Assembly: GCA_023260355.1 (NCBI GenBank)
Contig: JALQVJ010000382.1
Coordinates: 1-9,812, forward strand
Direction: 5' to 3'
Source of the DNA: Burkholderiaceae bacterium
Lineage (GTDB): Bacteria > Pseudomonadota > Gammaproteobacteria > Burkholderiales > Burkholderiaceae_C
DNA length: 9,812 nt
Under the pieces are notes generated by a model. It was given only the letters and a program-made list of their open reading frames with translations. It searched no databases and had not been told where the DNA came from. The translations under genes and the position numbers were made by a program. Shown here in pieces: positions 1-6,983 of the stretch. The stretch's first letter is position 1. Every line of letters begins with the position of its first letter.

Positions 1-786
1 GCTGTTGCGGTGCTCAAGACCGCCATAGGCGTTGTCTGCCGCGTGCATCATGAACACGTAGCGATCCCACGGCGGTGTGCCACCCGCGCCATGCCACTGG
101 TCAAATTCGGTCTCGATGATGCGCCGCGTGTCGGCAACCAAGCGCGTGCCATCTATGTTGGTGGGCGCACCAGTGATGGCCCACACGTGGGGAATGCCAC
201 GCACGGAAAACTCCGCCTTCCACAGGCGGCCTTGGGTGACTGGGCAATCGGCCAGCTCGTCGTAATCGGCGCAGCTGTAGCGGCCAAAGCCGTCTGCATC
301 CACACGCACAGGGGCCATGCCCGTGACCATTTGCCAGTCTGCCGCTGCCGGGTGTTTGGGCCGTGGCATGTACACGTGGTGGGGCCGGTGCTCTGCGCCG
401 GCCACTTGCAAGACAACGCCGGTGCCGTTGAAGAAACAACGCTCGTCATCGACATAGGCCATGCGCACCGATGGGTCAAACGCGTACACGTCATAGCGCA
501 CGACCAGCGGCTCGCCCTCGGTCGAGTTGATGCGCCACGACGTCTTGTCCATGGCCTTGACCTGCAACGCCATACCGCCTTGCTCTGCTTGCAGTGACTG
601 CAAGTGCTGCGCGAACTCGCGCACCATGTAGCTGCCCGGAATCCACACCGGCAAGCGCACCACTTGGCGGGCTGCGGGGTGCGGGACTTTGATCACCACG
701 CTGATCAGGTGCGCGTGGATGTGATGCGCTGCGATCGTGATGTCGATGGCGGCGGCGCGGGAAGCGGTGCGGGCGGTTGTGGGCAT
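1..786 (-). CDS. M61 family metallopeptidase (glycyl aminopeptidase type), N-terminal part, cut by window edge
   Basis: This is an open minus-strand frame of 262 codons that runs off the left edge, so no stop codon is visible. Residues 45-59 read LPVWIPGSYMVREFA, the hallmark of the N-terminal beta domain of M61 peptidases, and FFNGTG follows at 118-123. At 240-262 the sequence runs WDRYVFMMHAADNAY then GGLEHRNS, which in this family lies just before the zinc-binding HExxH helix. The catalytic residues and the C-terminal PDZ domain therefore lie outside the window. Members are usually about 600 residues, so roughly 40 percent is present. The family removes N-terminal glycine or other small residues from peptides; the substrate here is unknown. 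The ATG at 784-786 lies 39 nt after the dsbC stop and has no clear Shine-Dalgarno sequence. A TTG at 805-807 is a weaker alternative start. It is probably co-transcribed with dsbC and the UbiH-family gene. Confidence 0.9.
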   Translation of the reverse strand, partial: MPTTARTASRAAAIDITIAAHHIHAHLISVVIKVPHPAARQVVRLPVWIPGSYMVREFAQHLQSLQAEQGGMALQVKAMDKTSWRINSTEGEPLVVRYDVYAFDPSVRMAYVDDERCFFNGTGVVLQVAGAEHRPHHVYMPRPKHPAAADWQMVTGMAPVRVDADGFGRYSCADYDELADCPVTQGRLWKAEFSVRGIPHVWAITGAPTNIDGTRLVADTRRIIETEFDQWHGAGGTPPWDRYVFMMHAADNAYGGLEHRNS

Positions 787-825
787 GGTTGCGTGTGGGC
801 GTTTCAACAGCGGGCTATGCCACGC

Positions 826-1545
826 TCAGCGGTGCAATTGGTTCAAGCGTTGTTCGATATCGGCTGCGGGCACAGCGCCTGGCACGCGTGTGCCATCGAT
901 AAAGAAGATGGTGGGTGTGCCTGTGATGCGGTTCTCGCGCGCAAACGCCAAGTTGCGGTCGAGCGCGCTGGTGTCACAGTCGGACTTGGCTGCGGGTGGC
1001 TTGGTGCCATCCAGCATCCAGTCTTCCCAGGCCTTGACGCGGTCTTTGGCGCACCAAACGCCTTTGGATTTGGTGACTGAGTCAGGGCCGAGCACGGGCA
1101 ACAACATCACCGTGATGGTGACGTCTTGCATGCCAGCCATGTCGCGTTCCAAGCGCTTGCAGTAGCCGCAGTTGGGATCTTCAAAAATCACCAACTGGCG
1201 CTTGCCGTTGCCGCGCTTCATGGCAAAACCATCTTTCACGGGCAAGTCTTTGAATGGGATCTTCAACAAATCATTGGTGCGCGCTTCTGTCAGGTTGATG
1301 CGCGACTTGAGATCAATGATGGCACCCTGGATCAGGTATTGACCGCTCTGGTCAACGTACATCACGTCATTGCCCACGCGCAGTTCCATGATGCCCTTGA
1401 TGGGGGTTGCGGTGACTTCGGCGTCTGCTGGCAGTTGCGGCAAGCTCTCGCGCAGCTTGGCCATGGTGTCTGCGGCCCAAGCCGATGCGCTGATGCTCAG
1501 CACGGCGCCCAGCAGCAGGCGAGAAACAAAACGGGTGTTCAACAT
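826..1545 (-). CDS. dsbC: DsbC-type thiol:disulfide isomerase, periplasmic
   Basis: This 239-residue protein probably reshuffles wrong disulfides in exported proteins as a periplasmic V-shaped dimer kept reduced by DsbD. Residues 1-24 form a signal peptide: a basic start, a hydrophobic core and an AWA cleavage site. Residues about 26-85 match the DsbC dimerisation domain, and the thioredoxin-fold catalytic domain follows. The active site is CGYC at 126-129, identical to the E. coli DsbC active-site tetrapeptide, and the cis-proline loop is TGTPT at 208-212. Cys165 and Cys190 match the second, structural cysteine pair of DsbC. I chose the ATG at 1543-1545 because it opens the signal peptide and has GGAAG seven bases upstream. 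The frame stays open to 1785, but the 80 extra residues would precede a signal peptide and overlap the upstream gene. It lies 121 nt after the UbiH-family gene and 39 nt before the M61 gene. DsbG is a less likely identity because of the GY dipeptide and the second cysteine pair. Confidence 0.93.
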   Translation of the reverse strand: MLNTRFVSRLLLGAVLSISASAWAADTMAKLRESLPQLPADAEVTATPIKGIMELRVGNDVMYVDQSGQYLIQGAIIDLKSRINLTEARTNDLLKIPFKDLPVKDGFAMKRGNGKRQLVIFEDPNCGYCKRLERDMAGMQDVTITVMLLPVLGPDSVTKSKGVWCAKDRVKAWEDWMLDGTKPPAAKSDCDTSALDRNLAFARENRITGTPTIFFIDGTRVPGAVPAADIEQRLNQLHR

Positions 1546-1613
1546 GTGGTGGCTTCCAAAGAATGAGGCGTCAAGAATACACAAAAGCGCAGAGCCCAAA
1601 GCCCACATGGTCT

Positions 1614-1650
1614 CAGCCGTGCGGCTGGTGCGGGCAGCAGCGAGCGCTGC
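1614..1650. other. Two adjacent GC-rich inverted repeats between the UbiH-family gene and dsbC
   Basis: CAGCCG-TG-CGGCTG (1614-1627) and GCAGCG-AG-CGCTGC (1637-1650) are two near-perfect palindromes in the 121-nt gap. As RNA hairpins the innermost pair would open to give four-base loops. Neither is followed by a T tract on the minus strand, so a classic intrinsic terminator is not supported. They may be mRNA-stabilising or attenuating hairpins in the dsbC leader. Confidence 0.4.
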
Positions 1651-1666
1651 AACGACGCATGGGGGC

Positions 1667-2779
1667 TCAGTTGGGCTCGGCGAGGCGGGCTTGTGCCATG
1701 GTCCATTGCTTGACCGGGCCCATGCGGTCAAACCATTGCATGCCGACGTTGCGCAGCGTGCCCACCAAGGGCAAACGGCTGGCAAAAGCCAAGAACAAGG
1801 CGTCAGTGGCTGTCTGCATGCTCAGCGTTGGCAGCGCGCGCGCGCGCTCATAGCGGCGCAGCAATTTGAGGTCACCGACGGAGCGCCAGCTCTCGCGCTG
1901 GCTCAGCACGCGGGTCAGTTCGGCCACGTCGCCCAGACCCAAGTTCAGCCCCTGGCCAGCCAGTGGGTGCACGGTGTGGGCGGTATCACCTACCAGTGCG
2001 ATGCCTGATGCGACCCAGCGGTCGGCGCGGCTCAACACCAGCGGCCAAGTGGCCACTGAGCCAATGACTTTGGCCTCGCCTAGGGTGTGGTGGCTGGCCT
2101 CGGTGAGCGCTTGTGCCAGTGCCTCGGGGCCGGCTTCGCGCCACGATTCGGCCTTGGCTGCTGGCTGCGACCAGACCACGGCCATATCTTGGCCATCGGG
2201 CCCACCAATGGGCAGCAAGCCCAAGATGGTGTTGCCGTCGAACCATTGCCAAGCGGTGCCCGCATGGGGCTGCGCCATGCGCACGCGGGTGGCCAAGGCA
2301 TGGTGCGGATAGGTCACGCTGCGCGCGGTGAACCCAGCCAGCGCGCGGGTGGTGGTGGCGCGGCCTTCGCTGATCACCAGCAAACTGTTCGCTTTGGCCT
2401 CAGGGGCGCCAGCGGCCACGGTGATTTTGGGGTTGGCTCTGACTGCGTCTTGCAGACATTGGATCAGGGCGGGGACATCGACGATCCACGTCAAGTCGTC
2501 GCCCTCTGGGGCGTCAAACTGCACACAGCCTTGGGCGTCACCGAACACGCGCATCTGGCGCACGGGCGTCGCGATATGGGGGTCTTGCGGCCAAGCACCC
2601 ACCGCTTCAAGCGTGGCCTTGCCCGCATGGTTGATGGCATAGGCCCGGACATCGGCCTGGGCGGGGGGATTCAAGTCGCCCACCAACGTCACGCGCAAGC
2701 GCAAATTGGCCAGCGACAAGGCCAGCGCCATGCCGACAATGCCCGCGCCTTGGATGGTGACGTCTTGAGAGGAAGCCAT
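1667..2779 (-). CDS. UbiH/UbiF/Coq6-family FAD-dependent monooxygenase
   Basis: This 370-residue flavoprotein is related to the aromatic ring hydroxylases of ubiquinone synthesis (UbiH, UbiF, UbiI, VisC, Coq6). The N-terminal dinucleotide-binding loop is GAGIVG at 11-16, and Arg45 in DVRAYAIN fits the conserved arginine that contacts FAD. The second FAD motif is textbook for the family: GDTAHTVHPLAGQGLNLGLG at 264-283. The middle DG motif is degenerate, with SEGR at 137-140 where ADG is expected, so glutamate replaces the aspartate. The ATG at 2777-2779 is chosen because the Rossmann strand begins directly after it. The frame extends to 2875, but those residues are unlike the family. No Shine-Dalgarno sequence is visible. 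Which ring position it hydroxylates cannot be read from the sequence, so I give no symbol. It is the first gene of the minus-strand group leading to dsbC and the M61 peptidase, and is divergent from ychF. Confidence 0.87.
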   Translation of the reverse strand: MASSQDVTIQGAGIVGMALALSLANLRLRVTLVGDLNPPAQADVRAYAINHAGKATLEAVGAWPQDPHIATPVRQMRVFGDAQGCVQFDAPEGDDLTWIVDVPALIQCLQDAVRANPKITVAAGAPEAKANSLLVISEGRATTTRALAGFTARSVTYPHHALATRVRMAQPHAGTAWQWFDGNTILGLLPIGGPDGQDMAVVWSQPAAKAESWREAGPEALAQALTEASHHTLGEAKVIGSVATWPLVLSRADRWVASGIALVGDTAHTVHPLAGQGLNLGLGDVAELTRVLSQRESWRSVGDLKLLRRYERARALPTLSMQTATDALFLAFASRLPLVGTLRNVGMQWFDRMGPVKQWTMAQARLAEPN

Positions 2780-2931
2780 GCGCCAGATTCTAGTAGCGCG
2801 GTGCCCGCGACACTTTGCGGTGGCGCAAATCCTGCGCTTGCTCGGCTTATTACAATAGAGCCCTTGTGAGCGCACCCGCGCCGGCCCCTCGCGCCCCCAT
2901 TTGAGGGCAGCGGCCCACCTAAGGACACCCC
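2780..2931. promoter_or_regulatory. Divergent intergenic region, UbiH-family gene / ychF
   Basis: These 152 bp separate two divergent genes and must hold both promoters. On the plus strand TACAAT (2851-2856), inside an AT-rich patch, is a plausible -10 for ychF, but I see no good -35 at 16-18 bp. On the minus strand TAGAAT (2792-2787) is a plausible -10 for the UbiH-family gene and would start transcription almost at its ATG. An inverted repeat TTTGCG-GTGG-CGCAAA at 2814-2829 lies just upstream of the ychF -10 candidate and could be an operator. All assignments are by eye. Confidence 0.4.
2921..2925 (+). promoter_or_regulatory. ychF ribosome binding site
   Basis: AAGGA lies six bases before the ATG at 2932. 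It fixes the start and gives the standard ychF N-terminus. Confidence 0.75.
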
Positions 2932-4026
2932 ATGAGTTTGAAATGCGGCATTGTTGGTTTGCCCAACGTTGGTAAATCCACCCTGTTCAACGCGTTGACC
3001 CAAGCAGGCATCGCGGCCGAAAACTACCCCTTTTGCACCATCGACCCCAACGTGGGCGTCGTCGAAGTGCCCGACTCCCGCTTGGCCGCGCTGGCCGAGA
3101 TTGTTCAGCCCGAGCGCATCCTGCCCGCCATCGTTGAGTTTGTGGACATCGCTGGTTTGGTGGCAGGCGCGAGCAAGGGCGAAGGTTTGGGCAACCAGTT
3201 TTTGTCACACATCCGCGAGACCGACGCCATCGTGAACGTGGTGCGCTGTTTTGAAGACGACAACGTGATTCACGTCGCGGGTCACGTCGATCCGATCGCC
3301 GACATCGAAGTCATCCAGACTGAGCTGTGTTTGGCTGACTTGGGCACGGTCGAGAAATCTTTGCAGCGCTACACCAAAGCGGCCAAGTCGGGCAATGACA
3401 AAGAGGCCGCCGCACTGGTCAAGGTCTTGACCCACTGCCAGGCCGTGCTGGATGAGGGCAAGCCCATCCGCACCGCCGACCTCAGCGACGATGACAAAGA
3501 GCTGATCAAGCCGTTGTGTCTGATCACGGCCAAGCCCGCCATGTTCGTGGGCAACGTGTCCGAAGACGGCTTCACCAACAACCCATTCCTCGACAAATTG
3601 ACGGCCTACGCCGAGAGCCAAGGCGCGCCAGTGGTCGCCATTTGCGCCAAGATTGAAGCCGAGTTGTCCGGTATGGAAGACGAAGACAAGGCGATGTTCC
3701 TGTCCGAATTGGGTCAAGACGAGCCGGGTCTGAATCGCTTGATTCGCGCTGCGTTCAAGCTGCTGGGCTTGCAAACCTATTTCACCGCAGGCGTGAAAGA
3801 AGTGCGCGCGTGGACGATCCGCATCGGCGATACCGCACCGCAAGCGGCGGGTGTGATTCACACCGACTTTGAGCGTGGTTTCATTCGGGCGCAGACGATT
3901 GCCTTCGATGATTACATCAGCTACAAAGGCGAGCAAGGCGCCAAGGAAGCAGGCAAGATGCGCGCCGAAGGCAAAGAGTACGTGGTCAAGGACGGCGACG
4001 TGCTCAACTTCCTCTTCAACGTGTGA
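2932..4026 (+). CDS. ychF: YchF/OLA1-family ribosome-associated ATPase
   Basis: The 364-residue protein matches the length of E. coli YchF (about 363). It is an Obg-related P-loop protein that prefers ATP to GTP, binds ribosomes and has been linked to translation and the oxidative stress response. The Walker A/G1 motif is GLPNVGKST at 9-17 and the G3 motif is DIAGLV at 72-77. The G4 position reads NVSE at 208-211 instead of NKxD, which is the known basis of ATP preference in this family. His114 is at the position reported as important for hydrolysis in E. coli YchF. An alpha-helical insertion spans roughly 128-195. A TGS domain fills about 278-361, ending in the conserved FLFNV. Nothing is missing or unusual. 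The gene has its own leader and terminator and is probably monocistronic. Confidence 0.98.
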   Translation: MSLKCGIVGLPNVGKSTLFNALTQAGIAAENYPFCTIDPNVGVVEVPDSRLAALAEIVQPERILPAIVEFVDIAGLVAGASKGEGLGNQFLSHIRETDAIVNVVRCFEDDNVIHVAGHVDPIADIEVIQTELCLADLGTVEKSLQRYTKAAKSGNDKEAAALVKVLTHCQAVLDEGKPIRTADLSDDDKELIKPLCLITAKPAMFVGNVSEDGFTNNPFLDKLTAYAESQGAPVVAICAKIEAELSGMEDEDKAMFLSELGQDEPGLNRLIRAAFKLLGLQTYFTAGVKEVRAWTIRIGDTAPQAAGVIHTDFERGFIRAQTIAFDDYISYKGEQGAKEAGKMRAEGKEYVVKDGDVLNFLFNV

Positions 4027-4061
4027 AGCCGCTCGAGCGACCCCGCGCACGCTGAGACTGC

Positions 4062-4098
4062 AGGCCTGCCTTGGTGCAGGCCTTTGTATTTTTGTTTG
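4062..4098 (+). terminator. Intrinsic terminator after ychF
   Basis: A perfect 8-bp stem, AGGCCTGC (4062-4069) with GCAGGCCT (4076-4083), closes a six-base loop and is followed by the T-rich TTGTATTTTTGTTTG. It starts 35 nt after the ychF stop. There is no T tract on the other strand, so it works only for plus-strand transcripts. It separates ychF from the next gene, whose promoter must then lie very close to its own start or depend on read-through. Confidence 0.85.
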
Positions 4099-4106
4099 TA
4101 TCCACC

Positions 4107-4111
4107 GAAGG
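4107..4111 (+). promoter_or_regulatory. Ribosome binding site of the S4/pseudouridine synthase-like gene
   Basis: GAAGG lies six bases before the ATG at 4118 and decides for this start over the in-frame ATG at 3869, which lies inside ychF. Confidence 0.7.
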
Positions 4112-4117
4112 CCATCC

Positions 4118-4912
4118 ATGACCGCCACCGAATCCACCGCCGATCAACCCACGCCTGCCCACGCCCAGCGCTTGGCCAAGCGAGTGGCGTTCGAGCAAGG
4201 GTGTTCGCGCACCGATGCCGAGGCCTTGATTTTGGGTGGGTGGGTGCAGGTAGACGGGCGCGTGGTCGAGTTGCCCCAAGAGCGCGTCTACCCCAAGCAA
4301 ACCGTCACCGTCAAAGCCGGCGCCAAGGTTGAGCCGCTGCAGCCCGTGACTTTGGTGTGGCACAAGCCCGCGGGTGTGTTGTTGCCCGAGGCGGCGGTGT
4401 GGCCCGATCCGTTTGCGTTGGACGTGGTCGGTGAGCGCCAGCGCTGGAAGCAAGACCCCACGCAACAGCGTTGGGTGCGCGCACACATCCACAAGTTGAT
4501 GGCGGTGTCGCCGTTGGCCGAGTTGAGCAGCGGCCTGATGGTGTTGACGCAGCGCGAGGGCGTGGCGCGCAAGGCCACCGACCGTTGGGCGCCACTTGAG
4601 GACGAATGGTTGGTCGAAGTCGCCCCAGATAAGCGCCTGAAGGACCCCGACGAGCGCGAGAGTGTGTTGCGCTCGCTCAAAGCCGCTGTGTCCTGGCACG
4701 ATGAGCCGCTGGACCGCGCCCGTGCGAGCTGGCAAAGCGAGTTGCGGCTGCGCTTGGCCATCCACGGCACGCGTTTGGGTCAAGTGGCGTATCTGTGCGA
4801 ACGCGCCAAACTCAGCATCACTGCGGTGCGCCGACAGCGCATGGGCCGCGTCAGTTTGGCTGGCTTGCCCGTGGGCCAGTGGCGATACCTTGCGCCCCAA
4901 GAAAAGCTCTGA
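4118..4912 (+). CDS. S4-domain RsuA/RluB-type pseudouridine synthase homologue lacking the catalytic Asp
   Basis: This is a 264-residue homologue of the rRNA pseudouridine synthases that isomerise single uridines. An S4 RNA-binding domain covers about 18-60 (RLAKRVAFEQGCSRTDAEAL, then GGWVQVDGRVV). HKPAG at 82-86 stands where NKPxG is usual. The C-terminal signature is clear: RRQRMGRVSLAGLPVGQWRY at 238-257. The catalytic segment, normally GRLDxxTxGLxxLT, reads SPLAELSSGLMVLT at 131-144. The flanking SSGL..LT aligns without a gap, so Ala134 occupies the position of the invariant catalytic aspartate, and the preceding Gly-Arg is also lost. Glu135 is the nearest acidic residue. The basic residue before Y-L-V is also changed (EWLVEV, 163-168). 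The frame is intact and has a good ribosome binding site, so it is not an obvious pseudogene. I infer an RNA-binding protein that has lost or greatly altered its catalysis. It is convergent with the MFS gene, 57 nt away. Confidence 0.85.
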   Translation: MTATESTADQPTPAHAQRLAKRVAFEQGCSRTDAEALILGGWVQVDGRVVELPQERVYPKQTVTVKAGAKVEPLQPVTLVWHKPAGVLLPEAAVWPDPFALDVVGERQRWKQDPTQQRWVRAHIHKLMAVSPLAELSSGLMVLTQREGVARKATDRWAPLEDEWLVEVAPDKRLKDPDERESVLRSLKAAVSWHDEPLDRARASWQSELRLRLAIHGTRLGQVAYLCERAKLSITAVRRQRMGRVSLAGLPVGQWRYLAPQEKL

Positions 4913-4930
4913 GCCCGTTGCGCTGAGGCC

Positions 4931-4954
4931 ATGCAGTGCATCGGGTCACTGCAT
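4931..4954. other. Hairpin in the convergent gap between the S4-domain gene and the MFS gene
   Basis: ATGCAGTG (4931-4938) and CACTGCAT (4947-4954) form a perfect 8-bp inverted repeat around an eight-base loop, in the 57-nt gap between two converging genes. There is no T tract on either side. Its place suggests a bidirectional 3'-end structure, but it lacks the second half of an intrinsic terminator. Confidence 0.5.
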
Positions 4955-4969
4955 CTGTTCAGCGCGCTC

Positions 4970-6145
4970 TCAGGTTTGGTAGCTGACGCGCAAGTGGCGG
5001 TTCAGGGCCACGGCGCCCAACAAAATCACCAGCGCTGCCCAGTGCAACTGTGGCATGGCGCCCCAGTCGATCAGCACACCGCCGATACCCGCGCCCACTG
5101 CTTGGCTGAGGTAAATCGCCGAGGTGTTCAGTGCGATGGATGCGCTCGCCGCGTGCGGCGCAATGCCCGCCAAACGCGCTTGCTGTGACGAGTTCCAGGC
5201 AAAGCTCACCGAGGACCACGCCAGCATGGTGACGATCGCCGAGATCACGCCGCCCGCCAATCCCCACACCACGCAGCTGAAGACAAACGCCCACAGCGAC
5301 AGCGTCACCACGGGCGCTGGTCCAATGCGGTCGATGCGCTTGGTCAACACCAGCATGCCGATGAAACCCATCAAACCATTGCAGGCATAAAACAGCGCCA
5401 AGTCACCGGGCGTGGCGCCCAGGTACTGCGTGAGGTAGGGCGCAAAGTAGGCGAACAACACAAACTGACCACTGCCTGCGACCAGCGTCACCGCGACGGT
5501 CTTCATCAGCACACTGTTGCGAAACGTCTCGCCCCAAGCGGCAAGCGGCATGGGTGGCGGCTTGATCGGGCCCGGCAAGATGCGCCACAACCACACCGCG
5601 TTGATGACGGAGAGGATGGCGATCAGGCCAAACGCCGAGCGCCAACCCCAGTGGTTGCCCATCCATGCGCCCAGCGGCACGCCCATCACTGACGCGACCG
5701 ACCAGCCCAAAAACACCAAAGACATGGCCTTGGCACGCCGCTCGACTGGCACGAGTTGGCTGACAGCGGCGGCCGCTTGCGGTGTGAACAACGCCGGCCC
5801 TACCATCGCCGACAAGCGGATCACCAAGAGCTGCGTGTAGGTCTCGGCGGCAATGCAAAGCAAGTGCGTGACGCCGTACCACATCATGACCGCGGGCAGC
5901 AGCCAGCGGCGGTCCCAACGCCCCACCAAAATCGCCAGACCCGGCGCGCCAATGCACATGAAGATGCCTGCGGCAGAAATGATTTGCCCCGCCAAGCTGA
6001 TCGAGACGTTCAGGTCAGCGGCCAAGTCATTGAGCGTGCCAGGCACCACCATCACCCCGGTGCCAATGACCACGTTGCCAAACATCAAAGCCCACAACAC
6101 CCGCTTGAGGGTGCGCGCATCCAGCGATTCAATTGAGGTGGTCAT
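4970..6145 (-). CDS. MFS transporter, DHA1 (AraJ/YdhP-like) type
   Basis: A 391-residue inner-membrane protein with about twelve hydrophobic segments in two halves, joined by a polar stretch near 191-210 (GPIKPPPMPLAAWGETFRNS). GRWDRR at 75-80, between helices 2 and 3, matches MFS motif A. ERRAKAM at 135-141 and GVPLGAWMG at 155-163 fit the helix 4-5 region with motif C. The late segment from RLAGIAPHAASASIALN (324-340) to GAGIGGVLI (351-359) is typical of the AraJ/YdhP-like drug and sugar efflux group. The substrate cannot be told from sequence. The ATG at 6143-6145 gives the usual short cytoplasmic N-terminus. The frame remains open to 6259, but the added residues are not family-like. No Shine-Dalgarno sequence precedes the start. 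It lies 129 nt after the transglutaminase-like gene, so it may have its own promoter or end the upstream operon. Confidence 0.92.
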   Translation of the reverse strand: MTTSIESLDARTLKRVLWALMFGNVVIGTGVMVVPGTLNDLAADLNVSISLAGQIISAAGIFMCIGAPGLAILVGRWDRRWLLPAVMMWYGVTHLLCIAAETYTQLLVIRLSAMVGPALFTPQAAAAVSQLVPVERRAKAMSLVFLGWSVASVMGVPLGAWMGNHWGWRSAFGLIAILSVINAVWLWRILPGPIKPPPMPLAAWGETFRNSVLMKTVAVTLVAGSGQFVLFAYFAPYLTQYLGATPGDLALFYACNGLMGFIGMLVLTKRIDRIGPAPVVTLSLWAFVFSCVVWGLAGGVISAIVTMLAWSSVSFAWNSSQQARLAGIAPHAASASIALNTSAIYLSQAVGAGIGGVLIDWGAMPQLHWAALVILLGAVALNRHLRVSYQT

Positions 6146-6167
6146 GGGTGGTTGGGGTGTGGGTGGT

Positions 6168-6180
6168 ACGCCTGCGGCGT
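6168..6180 (-). other. Short hairpin in the leader of the MFS gene
   Basis: ACGCC-GCA-GGCGT on the minus strand is a perfect 5-bp stem with a three-base loop, 22 nt before the MFS start. A second one, CGAGA-TACT-TCTCG, lies at 6195-6208, and a third, CGGGGC-CCGT-GCCCCG, at 6252-6267 just after the transglutaminase-like stop. None has a T tract. They are the only structure I see in the 129-nt gap. Confidence 0.3.
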
Positions 6181-6274
6181 GGCGAATCTCAAAGCGAGAA
6201 GTATCTCGGTTTTGTGCTGCGCCTGCAGTCGCGCGCGCGAATATGTGCAGTCGGGGCACGGGCCCCGCGTGCGG

Positions 6275-6976
6275 TCACTCGTTGGGGCGAAACGCCGATT
6301 CGCTGGCAGGCGCGCGATCGGTTTGTTCTGCGGCTTGGCGCTCCAGCGACAGCGCGATCAGCTTGGGGTAAAGCGCGCGAAAGTCGGCCATCATCTCGTC
6401 AAAGGGCAGGTCGACAAACAGCCCCCGGTCATGGACGTATTCCATGTGGCGGCGCGATTGTTGGTCAAACTCATGAAACAGCGCATCGCCCGTGCCGTCG
6501 AACACCAAGGGCTTGACGCCAAAACGCGCGCACATGCCGCTGTCAAATGCCGGGGTGATTTTGAAGGTTTGCTCACCCAGCCAGACCTGCACATAGCCGT
6601 GATAGATGAAGGTGTCGGTCTGCATCAGCGCCGCGAGCTTGGGCGAATTGAGGTGGTTCTTGACGTCGGCAAAACCCAGCGCAGCCGGCACGCCAGCAGC
6701 GCGCAAACATGCGGCGAGCAACACCGCCTTGGGCACGCAAAACCCCGAGGGTTGTTGCACGATGTGGCTCGCCGTGAAGGTCTGGGCGTCAGGCAAAAAC
6801 CGGTAAGGGTCGTAGCGCAGTTCATCGCGCACGGCGTTGAACAGCGCGATGGTGGTTTGCAGGGGGTCGGACGTGTCGGTGTGGGCCAACGCGCGCGCAT
6901 TGAAGGCGCGAATCTCAGGGGCTTCGTGATCCACAAAGCGGGTGGCGGACAGATAGTCTGGTGCGCGCGCAGTCAT
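6275..6976 (-). CDS. Transglutaminase-like (papain-fold) protein
   Basis: A 233-residue protein with no signal peptide, so probably cytoplasmic. The catalytic triad of the transglutaminase-like superfamily is readable: Cys80 in SGFCVPKAVLLAACLRAAGV, His126 in YHGYVQVW and Asp145 in PAFD. In bacteria such proteins act as proteases, amidases or ligases; the substrate of this one is unknown. The ATG at 6974-6976 is seven bases after the hydrolase stop. Its Shine-Dalgarno GAGG overlaps that stop codon (TGAGG), which implies translational coupling to the hydrolase. The frame could extend to 7012, but that lies inside the hydrolase gene and lacks support. The C-terminal 20 residues are polar and low in complexity. 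The tight packing with a hydrolase and an aldo/keto reductase suggests a shared task, but the sequence does not say which. Confidence 0.88.
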   Translation of the reverse strand: MTARAPDYLSATRFVDHEAPEIRAFNARALAHTDTSDPLQTTIALFNAVRDELRYDPYRFLPDAQTFTASHIVQQPSGFCVPKAVLLAACLRAAGVPAALGFADVKNHLNSPKLAALMQTDTFIYHGYVQVWLGEQTFKITPAFDSGMCARFGVKPLVFDGTGDALFHEFDQQSRRHMEYVHDRGLFVDLPFDEMMADFRALYPKLIALSLERQAAEQTDRAPASESAFRPNE

Positions 6977-6983
6977 GGCAACC

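Noticed and set aside
1546..1785. An 80-residue N-terminal extension of DsbC.
   Set aside because: It would put a signal peptide inside the protein and overlap the end of the UbiH-family gene. The start at 1545 has a good GGAAG site.
1832..1848. An alternating GC run inside the UbiH-family gene that might form Z-DNA or a slippage site.
   Set aside because: It lies within coding sequence and encodes an ordinary RARAL stretch, as expected for this base composition.
2087..2869. A 260-codon plus-strand frame opposite the UbiH-family gene.
   Set aside because: Gly/His/Arg-rich shadow frame without motifs. The minus strand has full FAD signatures.
3869..4117. An 83-residue N-terminal extension of the S4-domain protein, beginning inside ychF.
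   Set aside because: The extension is frame-shifted ychF sequence and crosses the terminator. The ATG at 4118 has GAAGG at the right distance.
3205..4137. A 310-codon minus-strand frame opposite ychF.
   Set aside because: It lies wholly antisense to a highly conserved gene, has low-complexity composition and shows no domain or ribosome site.
4016..4900. A 294-codon minus-strand frame opposite the pseudouridine synthase homologue.
   Set aside because: It is antisense, unlike any family I know, and would cover the terminator of ychF. The plus-strand frame has clear domains.
6146..6259. A 38-residue N-terminal extension of the MFS transporter.
   Set aside because: Composition is unlike an MFS N-terminus and overlaps hairpins in the leader. 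The protein from 6145 has the normal length.
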